DNA from: JAGGZI01 sp964399605
GTDB lineage: Archaea; Aenigmatarchaeota; Aenigmatarchaeia; PWEA01; JAGHBM01
DNA length: 20,592 bases
Direction of reading: 5' to 3'
Assembly: GCA_964399605.1 (NCBI GenBank)
Contig: CAYNRH010000012.1
Coordinates: 1 to 20,592, forward strand
Notes under the pieces: generated by a model
Databases searched by the model: none
What the model saw: the letters and a program-made list of their open reading frames with translations, nothing else
What the model was told of the DNA's origin: nothing
Program-made: the position numbers and the translations under genes
Part shown: piece by piece, positions 15,477 through 20,592 of the stretch
Layout: each line of letters begins with the position of its first letter
Position numbering within the stretch: the stretch's first letter is position 1

Positions 15477-16529
15477 ATGTTTAACGTAGTTCAGGTTGTT
15501 CCAACCGGAATTGGAGCAAGAATAGGCGGGTTTGTTGGCGATGCAACACCTGCCACAAATTTGCTTGCTTCCATAGCCGACAGAGTAATAACTCATCCAA
15601 ATGTGGTAAACGGAGTGGAGCTATATCTGGCCAAACCAAATGTTCTTTATGTTGAGGGTCACACCCTTGACAGATTCTTCCTCGGTGAAGTTGCGCTTCG
15701 AGAAGTAACGTCAAATAAGATAGGTATTGTCATAGATTCGGGGCTTAAAGAAAAAGAAAGCCTATATGTAGCGCTTAACACCATAGATGCCATAGAAACA
15801 GTTAAAGGGATTGAGATAGCTGGATATACTCTTACAGACAAACCCGTCGGAGTTAAAGCTGTTAAGAACAAGTCTGGGGCATTCGTTGGTGAAATTGAAA
15901 ACATAAAAACGATTCTGGATGCATCAAGGAAATTGATTGAAAACGGAGCAGAGGCGATAGCAATATCTACAGTAATAAAGATAGATAAAAATGACCTTTA
16001 TGCTTATTTTAAGGGAAGGGGTCCAAATCCCTTTGGTGGTGTTGAAGCAATAATTTCGCATATAGTTTCAAGGAAACTGCAGGTACCCTGCGCCCATGCA
16101 CCGCTCTTAACAAAAGAGGAAATGAAGCTGGAAATGCCTCCTGAAGTTGTTGACCCAAGGGCAGGGGCTGAGGCAGTATCACCTGCTTATCTTGGATGCG
16201 CCATCCAGGGTTTACACAAGGCGCCACAGATTATAGGAATAAATGATGCAGAAGAGGGCGATTTGAAAATAGAGGACGTATCGGCACTTCTTTATCCACA
16301 CAACTCTTTGGGCGGGGTGCCCGTTCTTTCTGCTGAGAAAAACAATATACCAATAATAGGGGTTGAAGAGAACAGTACCGTACTCAATGTTACTTCTGGG
16401 AAACTTGGCCTAAAAAATGTGATAAGAGCAAAAAACTACCTTGAAGCAGCTGGAATAATTGCTGCAATGAAAGAGGGGATAGATTTTAATACCATAGAGA
16501 GGCCTGTGCATAAATTAAGAAAGATTTAA
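15477..16529 (+). CDS. DUF3326 protein
   Basis: The 350-aa soluble protein matches DUF3326, a family seen in archaea, cyanobacteria and plants with no established activity. It opens with VQVVPTGIGARIGGFVGDATPATNLLAS, a Gly-rich start that could hold a phosphate. It contains the conserved ADRVITHPNVVNG, then a long alpha/beta body with KGRGPNPFGGVEAIISH, PCAHAPLL, DPRAGAEAVSPAYLGC, LHKAPQII and NNIPIIGVEENSTVLNVT. These Asn, His, Asp and Glu patches look like an enzyme active site, but the reaction is not known. The start is certain: ATG 15477 follows GGAGGG at 15465-15470, with 6 nt spacing. It is second in a two-gene unit. Confidence 0.9.
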   Translation: MFNVVQVVPTGIGARIGGFVGDATPATNLLASIADRVITHPNVVNGVELYLAKPNVLYVEGHTLDRFFLGEVALREVTSNKIGIVIDSGLKEKESLYVALNTIDAIETVKGIEIAGYTLTDKPVGVKAVKNKSGAFVGEIENIKTILDASRKLIENGAEAIAISTVIKIDKNDLYAYFKGRGPNPFGGVEAIISHIVSRKLQVPCAHAPLLTKEEMKLEMPPEVVDPRAGAEAVSPAYLGCAIQGLHKAPQIIGINDAEEGDLKIEDVSALLYPHNSLGGVPVLSAEKNNIPIIGVEENSTVLNVTSGKLGLKNVIRAKNYLEAAGIIAAMKEGIDFNTIERPVHKLRKI

Positions 16530-16566
16530 ATATAATGCAGGTTATTTTATTGAACAGTGTTCAATA
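16525..16566 (+). promoter_or_regulatory. Promoter with 19-bp palindromic operator of the winged-helix gene
   Basis: TTTAAATATA (16525-16534) just after the DUF3326 stop is a TATA-like box predicting transcription start near 16555. At 16548-16566 lies the perfect palindrome TATTGAACAGTGTTCAATA, with 9-bp arms around one central G. It sits squarely on the predicted start, the classic place for a repressor. The first gene downstream encodes a winged-helix protein, so autorepression is likely. Confidence 0.5.
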
Positions 16567-16585
16567 GTTGTTGAGTGTGAGATTT

Positions 16586-16900
16586 ATGCCTGCAAAAGGA
16601 AAAGATTTTAATAAAGTAAAGAGGATAATGAAGGTTCTTTTGGATAATCCAGACGGAATATGGCTCAGAAAACTCTCCAGAGACTCTAAAATACCCCTTT
16701 CCACTGTTCACTATTATTTGGAGAGATATCTGGATAATATGGTCAATAACGTAGGCGCCAGAGATGAAGAAGGCAAATTCTTTGGAGTTAGGGTTATAAA
16801 GCTCAGAAACGGGATTTTTAGCCAACTCTCATCTGGGAATTTTGAAAGCAATTTGAAGAGACTGCTCAAAACCAATGAAATTCTCTCAAATTTTGACTAA
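16586..16900 (+). CDS. Winged-helix DNA-binding protein beside the repeat region
   Basis: The 104-aa protein is a single winged-helix unit with short tails: a first helix FNKVKRIMKVLLDNPDGIW, LRKLSRDSKIPLSTVHYYLERY (about 28-48) as the HTH, and a wing region with GKFFGVRVIKLRNG. No ligand domain is present. The start is ATG 16586 (MPAKGKDFNK); GTG 16577 and TTG 16568 or 16571 are in frame but less likely. It lies between a perfect 19-bp palindrome upstream and the long repeat region downstream. It may autoregulate through the palindrome; a role at the repeats is also possible but unproven. The leader contains TGTGAG, the reverse of the CTCACA core found in the repeats. Confidence 0.75.
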   Translation: MPAKGKDFNKVKRIMKVLLDNPDGIWLRKLSRDSKIPLSTVHYYLERYLDNMVNNVGARDEEGKFFGVRVIKLRNGIFSQLSSGNFESNLKRLLKTNEILSNFD

Positions 16901-16907
16901 AATCCTG

Positions 16908-16932
16908 AAAATTCGACAATTGTGAATTTTTT
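16908..16932 (+). terminator. Inverted repeat with T-run after the winged-helix gene
   Basis: AAAATTC (16908-16914) pairs with GAATTTT (16924-16930) around a 9-nt loop that itself contains ACAATTGT, and the right arm runs into a short T tract. It lies 8 nt after the stop codon, so it may end transcription. Its right arm also contains TGTGAA, the reverse complement of the TTCACA repeat core, so it may equally be the boundary element of the repeat region. The arms are A/T-rich and weak. Confidence 0.35.
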
Positions 16933-16935
16933 ATA

Positions 16936-17219
16936 TCACATTAACTCTCACATTTGATACACATTTATATTTTTTTGTTTGATTTACACCAAATAAACTA
17001 AAAAACATGGAAAAATATAGGCACAAAACCTCACATTTCATATATTTTATCTGCCAAATATAGCATCATATGGGGTTATTTTTTCTAAAAACCTCACATT
17101 TTTCATTACACCCTTCTAATTTTACCAAAATACGAAGTTCGTATGGGGTAAATACTCACATTTGCATAAAAAGCAACATATTTGACAATATACAGTTATG
17201 CTTGGGAAATCTCACATAT
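16936..17219 (+). repeat. Left arm: CTCACATTT repeats at about 60-bp spacing
   Basis: CTCACATTT or a close variant occurs at 16947, 17030, 17093, 17155 and 17211 (the last ending in CTCACATAT), giving steps of 83, 63, 62 and 56 bp. Two copies share the 14-mer AAAACCTCACATTT (17025-17038 and 17088-17101). TATGGGGT precedes two copies (17069 and 17142), and TTGGGAAAT precedes the last. At the far left, TCACAT-like cores at 16936, 16948 and 16959 are only 11-12 bp apart. Weaker GCACAT copies at 17255 and 17313 bridge to the right arm. Confidence 0.65.
17131..17143. repeat. Short perfect palindrome TACGAA-G-TTCGTA
   Basis: TACGAAGTTCGTA has 6-bp arms around a single G and sits between two CTCACATTT repeats, running directly into TATGGGGT. 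It is unlike the TTCAC repeats, so it may bind a different protein, or may be chance. Confidence 0.35.
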
Positions 17220-17343
17220 ACATATTCCTTTAATATATCTTTAATACAGACAAAGCACATATGTTCTCAACCAGTAAGATCATAATAATATACAAATATA
17301 TTATCTTAACTCGCACATACAACAGCAATTTGACTTCATAATA

Positions 17344-17583
17344 TTCACATATGACACTCACATAGTATTCACAAACTATTCACATCTTCACGTTCCATTC
17401 ATATAACACATTAATATTTAAAACAGATATATTATAATACAAATATTATTTCACAAAACATATTCACACAATCACGTTTATCTCACAAATACTTCACATA
17501 TTATTCACAAAGTATTCACGTTTATGAAGTATGTTCATTTTTTGTTCACGTGATATTCACAAACTATTCACGTGAATATGTGA
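17344..17583 (+). repeat. Right arm: helically phased TTCAC iterons
   Basis: The TCAC core starts at 17345, 17358, 17369, 17380, 17388, then 17451, 17464, 17472, 17483, 17494, 17505, 17516, 17546, 17557 and 17568, with degenerate TCAT copies at 17399 and 17535. All lie on the plus strand. Steps are mostly exactly 11 bp, with a few of 8 or 13. The wider consensus is about TATTCACRWW. An 18-bp unit, TATTCACAAACTATTCAC, is repeated perfectly at 17366-17383 and 17554-17571. One face of the helix would therefore carry a row of identical sites, as in iteron arrays for cooperative binding. The last site is a full palindrome and is followed by an inverted copy (GTGAAG, 17580). Confidence 0.8.
17401..17450. 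other. A/T-rich stretch inside the iterons, candidate unwinding element
   Basis: Between the first iteron block (ending about 17403) and the second (from 17447) the DNA is almost only A and T, including ATTAATATTTAAAA and ATATATTATAATA. It has no TCAC core for about 50 bp. Such an easily melted patch flanked by phased initiator sites is the normal form of a DNA unwinding element. This assignment is inference. Confidence 0.4.
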
Positions 17584-17660
17584 AGAAATCTTTAAGTATA
17601 ATAACAAGAAACATCTTAATAAGAGAAAGAAATGTATTTCACGTGAATATACACGTGTAT
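17545..17660. promoter_or_regulatory. CACGTG palindromes and promoter of the AAA+ gene
   Basis: TTCACGTGAT (17545-17554), TTCACGTGAA (17567-17576 and 17638-17647) and ATACACGTGTAT (17649-17660) form a palindromic version of the iteron. Between them TTTAAGTATAATA (17591-17603) is a TATA-like box, giving a predicted start near 17620 and a leader of about 55 nt. Palindromes thus lie on both sides of the promoter, suggesting that the protein binding the repeats also controls this gene. GGTG (17668-17671), 5 nt before the ATG, is the ribosome binding site. Confidence 0.5.
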
Positions 17661-17676
17661 TATACGTGGTGTCACC

Positions 17677-18822
17677 ATGATAGAAAATTATGAGAAAAGT
17701 ATAGATGATTGGCTTAAACAGATGAAATGGAAGGAAAACCCATTTGTTCTAAAAATTGAGCCAATGCTCTTTGTTGGCTACACAGAGCAGTTAAAGAGGA
17801 TTGTGAATCACATACGTGAAGGTCATAAGGTTGCATTAGTGACAGGGTCTACTGGATCAGGCAAAACCACACTTTTGAAGCTGCTTGAAAACGATTTGAG
17901 GGACGAATATGTGGTTCTATATGTGCCAAAACCACCCAAAAAGGAGGAAATAGTAAATTTATTTCTTTATAAGTTCAAGCCATCATTATTTGAGAGATTG
18001 TTTCACGTGAATGTGAGACTTCAGAATCTTCCGGCATATCTCAATAAAAAACTTGGGGAAAAGAAGCTTTTGGTTCTTCTTGACGAAACGCACGAAGCCG
18101 ATATTGATACTCTGGAGTGGCTTAGGGCCATCTCTGACCAGGTTGAGAATATGCAGATAATACTCGCAGGGCTGCCCACAGTTGATAATATCCTAAGGAA
18201 GAACCTGGAAACACTGAGAAGCAGAATAATAACACATGTCGAATTAACAACACTTACACGTGAACATACACATGAACTGATAAGGAAGAGGATAGAGAGT
18301 GTTGGTGGTGAGGGAATAAAACCTTTCACTGAAGATTGTATAGAGGAGATATACAAAAAAACCGGTGGTTTTCCAAGAGAGATTCTTAAATTCTGCGATA
18401 AGCTGGTTCAGGATGCTATAGAAAAGGGGAGTTTTGAGATACATGGTACAGAAAATGTGAGGGTTGAGGAGAAGCCGCCGGCCGTGAAAGACGAAAATTC
18501 CGAAGTTAAAGAGCATCTACCAGAAAAAATTGATGAAATAATACCTATAGAGGAAGAACTGAATAAGGATTTTCTCAGAAATCTTCCATATAAGCAAAGA
18601 AAGATAATTGATATATTATCTGAGGTCGAGGACCTATATCCTTCTGAAATTGCCGAAAGAATAGGTTTTGATAAGTATAAGTCAAAGCAGCACGCTGTTC
18701 GTTCTGTGAATAATATCCTAAAGAGGCTTATGCGTCAGGGATATGTGGAGAGGAAATCAAAGGGTAAGGGGTTTGTTTATTTTCTAAGTATAAAAATAAG
18801 GAACCTTCTGGTTAAAAAGTGA
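17677..18822 (+). CDS. AAA+ ATPase with C-terminal winged helix, candidate divergent origin-binding initiator
   Basis: The 381-aa protein has an ExeA/AAA_22-like start (MKWKENPFVLKIEP, LFVGYTEQLKRI) and Walker A GSTGSGKT (57-64). Walker B LLVLLDETHEAD has D136-E137, a likely sensor 1 region is MQIILAGLP (159-167), and GGFPREILKF holds a sensor-2 Arg (R234). After an acidic/Lys linker (about 262-298) comes a winged helix at about 300-375 (YKQRKIIDILSEVEDLYPSE, then a basic wing RKSKGKGFVYFL). AAA+ plus winged helix is the layout of Orc1/Cdc6 initiators, but the DETHEAD motif and N-terminus are closer to ExeA/TniB-type ATPases. Its position right after phased repeats supports a DNA-binding, initiator-like role; a regulator or DNA-transfer ATPase is the alternative. 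Four of about 23 Arg codons are CGT, while AGA/AGG dominate. Two CACGTGAA elements lie inside the gene (18002 and 18255 regions). Confidence 0.85.
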   Translation: MIENYEKSIDDWLKQMKWKENPFVLKIEPMLFVGYTEQLKRIVNHIREGHKVALVTGSTGSGKTTLLKLLENDLRDEYVVLYVPKPPKKEEIVNLFLYKFKPSLFERLFHVNVRLQNLPAYLNKKLGEKKLLVLLDETHEADIDTLEWLRAISDQVENMQIILAGLPTVDNILRKNLETLRSRIITHVELTTLTREHTHELIRKRIESVGGEGIKPFTEDCIEEIYKKTGGFPREILKFCDKLVQDAIEKGSFEIHGTENVRVEEKPPAVKDENSEVKEHLPEKIDEIIPIEEELNKDFLRNLPYKQRKIIDILSEVEDLYPSEIAERIGFDKYKSKQHAVRSVNNILKRLMRQGYVERKSKGKGFVYFLSIKIRNLLVKK

Positions 18823-18828
18823 GGGTTT

Positions 18829-19395
18829 ATGATAATTCTTATAGTTGGCAGAAGAGGTTCTGGCAAGACCACTGCTGCTAAATCTCTTGAAAAGATGGGT
18901 TTTACAGTTAAATCAACAGGAGATGTTGTAAGAGAGGAAATAAAGAATAGAGGATTGCCATATAATAAAAAAACGGATTATGAAGTTTCAAAATGGTTTA
19001 ATACTGAAGGAAGAGAAGTTTTAATTTCAAGAAGGCTTCTTAGAGATTTTAAAGGCGGAAAATTGGTTATAGAGGGATTGAGAACCCCAGAGCAAATTAA
19101 AGAGATAAAAAAAATCACTGGTGAGGCACCAATCATAATTGCGGTAAAGGCTGATTTTGAAACAAAAGTGAAAAGACTGCTCAAAAGAAGGCGCTTCAAG
19201 GACGAGACTATAGATTATTTAAAGAGGAAGGATAAGCAGGAAATACAGTGGGGAGAAGACAAAGTGATAGAAATGGCTGACTATACGATAGACAACACAA
19301 ACCTGGATATAAACGAATTCAGGGAAAAAGTGAGAGATGTTGTTGAGAAAATTCTAAAAGAGGAATCAAAGGGAAAGAATGACCAATCCAATTAA
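18829..19395 (+). CDS. P-loop nucleotide kinase, UPF0200 family (dephospho-CoA-kinase-like)
   Basis: The 188-aa protein starts with the P-loop IILIVGRRGSGKTTAAKSL (Walker A GRRGSGKTT, residues 7-15). It then shows MGFTVKSTGDVVREEIKNRG, the conserved LVIEGLRTPEQIKEIKKI, and a lid-like basic segment (KRLLKRRRFKDETIDYLKRKDK) ending in a DNTNLDINEF region. This order matches archaeal UPF0200 kinases, relatives of adenylate and dephospho-CoA kinases; the phosphate acceptor is not known. It begins 6 nt after the AAA+ gene, with GTGAGGG at the junction, so it is probably co-transcribed. Its last 30 nt overlap the convergent transporter gene. A link to replication is not implied by its sequence. Confidence 0.88.
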   Translation: MIILIVGRRGSGKTTAAKSLEKMGFTVKSTGDVVREEIKNRGLPYNKKTDYEVSKWFNTEGREVLISRRLLRDFKGGKLVIEGLRTPEQIKEIKKITGEAPIIIAVKADFETKVKRLLKRRRFKDETIDYLKRKDKQEIQWGEDKVIEMADYTIDNTNLDINEFREKVRDVVEKILKEESKGKNDQSN

Positions 19396-20229
19396 GATTC
19401 CAACAAAGCCAATTATCTGATTTAAATCAAGTTTTTCCTTCAGAAACACTCTTGCTAAAATAACCGTGACCAGGGGAAAAGATGCAGCTACGGGGGAAAC
19501 TATTGATACGTATTCCGAGTTCACTCCCAAACCAAATCCGACGAACGCCATAACATCAAACAATCCAATAAGTATGAGCCACGGGATTACTTTTTTTGTA
19601 TGAAATGTTATACGCTCTTTTTTAGCGCCTGTAGAGCCAAAAAGAAACAGCACAGTAAAAAGCCTCAAAAAGAAAATTGGAACAAACCAGTTGAATTGTG
19701 AGACAAGAAACCCTATTATTACGAAATTCACACCCCAGAACGCCATTGAGACTATATCTTCTGGAACACCTGGAAGGAATTTTTTCAAGTTAAGTTTGGC
19801 CAAGTCTTTGTATTTGAAGGAAACAAGCATTATCCCGATAACAGTTACAATTATTGCAGAAATTTGCATTCTGCTTAAAGATTCTTTTAGAAACAAAACG
19901 CTCAATATTACGGTTATTATAACCCATGATGCCTGTATGGGTGATATTACGGACAATTCCCCTTTCCTCAGCGCTCTGTAAAATAGGAGGTATGCTGAAG
20001 TGCCAAGAAATCCTATTATTGCAAATACAATAATGTTGTTCATTGTATAGCTGAATCCTGATCCAAAGACGACATACAGGAAAGAGAGGAATACAAGACC
20101 TATCATCTGCGCCCATAAAAGAGTTTTGAAGTCGCCAATTTCGTCCACTGTCTTCTTTGCGAAGAAGTCTGCCAGTCCCCATCCAAGCATGGCGGTTAGT
20201 CCAAATAAAATTCCCAATGAGATACCCAT
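19366..20229 (-). CDS. DMT-superfamily transporter with two EamA domains
   Basis: The protein of about 287 aa has ten predicted transmembrane helices in two EamA repeats. The first begins with LFGLTAMLGWGLADFFAKK and ends with SPIQASWVIITVILSVLFLKESLSRMQ. The second ends with SIVSPVAASFPLVTVILARVFLKEKLDLNQIIGF. The paired 'SP...FLKE' elements before helices 5 and 10 are typical. Members move small metabolites such as amino acids, sugars or nucleotides; the cargo is unknown here. The start is ATG 20229; a TTG at 20250 is in frame but lies too close to the A/T box (ATTTAAATTTAA, 20252-20263) that predicts a leaderless mRNA from 20229. The 3' end overlaps the convergent UPF0200 kinase gene by 30 nt. 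Confidence 0.9.
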   Translation of the reverse strand: MGISLGILFGLTAMLGWGLADFFAKKTVDEIGDFKTLLWAQMIGLVFLSFLYVVFGSGFSYTMNNIIVFAIIGFLGTSAYLLFYRALRKGELSVISPIQASWVIITVILSVLFLKESLSRMQISAIIVTVIGIMLVSFKYKDLAKLNLKKFLPGVPEDIVSMAFWGVNFVIIGFLVSQFNWFVPIFFLRLFTVLFLFGSTGAKKERITFHTKKVIPWLILIGLFDVMAFVGFGLGVNSEYVSIVSPVAASFPLVTVILARVFLKEKLDLNQIIGFVGILIGLVILSL

Positions 20230-20250
20230 GAATATTTTATTCAAAAGCAA

Positions 20251-20304
20251 ACATTTAAATTTAAGTATCTAAATTATAAGTATAGTTATTTTAATCGGGG
20301 TGAT
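20251..20304. promoter_or_regulatory. Divergent promoter region of the transporter and PRC-barrel genes
   Basis: ATTTAAATTTAAG (20252-20265) fits the minus-strand transporter promoter. ATTTAAGTAT (20258-20267) or AAATTATAAGTATA (20271-20284) fits the plus-strand one. GGGGTGAT at 20297-20304 is a strong ribosome binding site that fixes the GTG at 20308 as the start of the PRC-barrel gene. Confidence 0.45.
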
Positions 20305-20307
20305 TTT

Positions 20308-20565
20308 GTGGATAATGTGAGAGGAAAAGACCTCATGGGAAAAATTGTTGTAAGTGATGAAAGCGGAAGGAAATTTGGAGTTGTTGGTGATGTTAGTTTT
20401 ATTACAGAATCCGGAGAATTAATGAATCTGGTTCTTGTAGAGCCAACAAAACATGTGAGTGAAGTGAACATCCAGGAAGACGAAAGAGGAAGATATTTAG
20501 TTCCGTTCTCTGCAGTTAAAGCCGTGGGTGAATTCGTAATTGTTTCAGAGAAGGACATAATCTAA
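20308..20565 (+). CDS. PRC-barrel domain protein
   Basis: The 85-aa protein is a single PRC-barrel: VRGKDLMGKIVVSDESGRKFG, then VGDVSFITESGELMNLVLVEP, and the closing RYLVPFSAVKAVGEFVIVSEKD. Stand-alone PRC-barrel proteins are abundant in archaea. The fold occurs in RimM (ribosome maturation) and in photosynthetic reaction centres, and in archaea has been linked to RNA metabolism and to cell division (CdpB-type proteins). This copy cannot be assigned to a specific role. The start is GTG 20308, set by GGGGTGAT upstream; it has no co-directional neighbour in view. A T-rich tract (TTCTTCTTTTTTT) follows 14-26 nt after the stop and may end transcription. Confidence 0.88.
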   Translation: MDNVRGKDLMGKIVVSDESGRKFGVVGDVSFITESGELMNLVLVEPTKHVSEVNIQEDERGRYLVPFSAVKAVGEFVIVSEKDII

Positions 20566-20577
20566 GGTGTTTCTCAG

Positions 20578-20591
20578 CTTCTTCTTTTTTT
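20578..20591 (+). terminator. T-rich tract after the PRC-barrel gene
   Basis: CTTCTTCTTTTTTT shortly after the stop codon is the usual archaeal type of terminator, a T-rich run without need of a hairpin. It lies at the window edge, so what follows is unknown. Confidence 0.35.
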
Positions 20592-20592
20592 G

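Larger units (their letters stand above)
16901..17676. other. Candidate replication origin region (776-nt repeat-rich intergenic stretch)
   Basis: This is the only long non-coding stretch in the window. It contains a boundary inverted repeat, a left arm of CTCACATTT-type repeats about 60 bp apart, a right arm of at least 15 same-strand TTCAC-type repeats mostly 11 bp apart, an A/T-only-like stretch inside the right arm, and CACGTG palindromes next to the start codon of an AAA+/winged-helix ATPase. Phased iterons, an easily melted element and an adjacent initiator-like gene together are the hallmark of a replication origin. Canonical archaeal ORB sequences (the G-run plus dyad type) are not seen, so this would be a non-standard origin. 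An elaborate autoregulatory control region for the ATPase gene is the main alternative. Confidence 0.55.

Noticed and set aside
16936..17219. CRISPR array, because of repeats about 60 bp apart
   Set aside because: The shared core is only 9-14 bp, the intervals vary from 56 to 83 bp, the copies are not identical over 20-plus bp, and no cas gene is in the window.
17070..17285. 71-codon open frame on the plus strand inside the repeat region
   Set aside because: It runs across three CTCACATTT repeats and a palindrome, has no ribosome binding site or domain pattern, and its composition (Ser, Thr, His, Ile from the repeats) is what the repeat DNA itself would encode.
16901..17676. Canonical archaeal ORB elements
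   Set aside because: No copy with the long G-run and conserved dyad was found; TATGGGGT is too short to count. The origin proposal rests on the TTCAC array instead.
17677..18822. Naming the AAA+ protein Orc1/Cdc6 outright
   Set aside because: The N-terminus and Walker B resemble ExeA/AAA_22-type ATPases. The AAA+ plus winged-helix layout and location support an initiator role, but not a firm family name.
1..20592. Recent horizontal transfer, prophage or mobile element
   Set aside because: No transposase, integrase, terminal repeats or tRNA-associated direct repeats were seen. Base composition and codon style look even across the window apart from a few CGT codons in the AAA+ gene.

Overview
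This is an AT-rich window from an archaeal chromosome. The archaeal signs are TATA-like boxes about 25 nt upstream of starts that are often leaderless, GGTG-type ribosome binding sites, Arg codons that are mostly AGA/AGG, and archaea-typical families (UPF0292 Toprim protein, UPF0200 nucleotide kinase, ThpR, TldD/TldE pair, DUF3326, COG1361-type surface proteins). The lineage cannot be fixed from the sequence; a euryarchaeon or a DPANN-type archaeon both fit. I see no tRNA, rRNA, insertion sequence, integrase or CRISPR array. Gene packing is tight, with many 1-30 nt overlaps, and only one stretch longer than 300 nt lacks a gene.

Layout. 1-5000 (+): a membrane-anchored DUF151 protein, a giant glycosylation-rich surface protein with a C-terminal anchor, and a polytopic membrane protein. 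5004-8781 (-): a small HTH/CxxC regulator, then an operon transcribed right to left: GbsR/MarR-like regulator, MacB/LolD-type ABC ATPase, secreted CARDB-like protein with a membrane tail, a possible 36-aa membrane peptide, and a MacB/FtsX permease. 8846-10276 (-): a GT39/ArnT-like membrane glycosyltransferase. 10321-10899 (+): AAG/MPG-type 3-methyladenine DNA glycosylase. 10886-13611 (-): TldD and TldE. 13653-14373 (+): a coiled-coil winged-helix protein coupled to a Toprim protein. 14365-15242 (-): ThpR and a membrane-tethered OB-fold protein. 15304-16529 (+): a 56-aa protein and DUF3326. 16586-16900 (+): a winged-helix regulator with a 19-bp palindrome at its predicted transcription start.

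16901-17676 is the most striking part. It is non-coding and holds a sparse left arm of CTCACATTT-type repeats spaced about 60 bp apart. The dense right arm has TTCAC-core repeats, all in the same orientation and mostly exactly 11 bp apart (one helical turn). The right arm is split by an almost pure A/T stretch and ends in CACGTG palindromes that run into the start of an AAA+ ATPase with a C-terminal winged helix (17677-18822). The arrangement of phased iterons, an A/T-rich element and an adjacent AAA+/winged-helix protein is what one expects of a replication origin beside its initiator. However, the ATPase is ExeA/AAA_22-like rather than canonical Orc1/Cdc6, and the repeats do not look like the canonical archaeal ORB. 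I propose a divergent origin-initiator pair, or alternatively an unusually elaborate autoregulatory region.

The initiator-like gene is followed by a UPF0200 kinase (probably co-transcribed), a convergent DMT/EamA transporter and a PRC-barrel protein.
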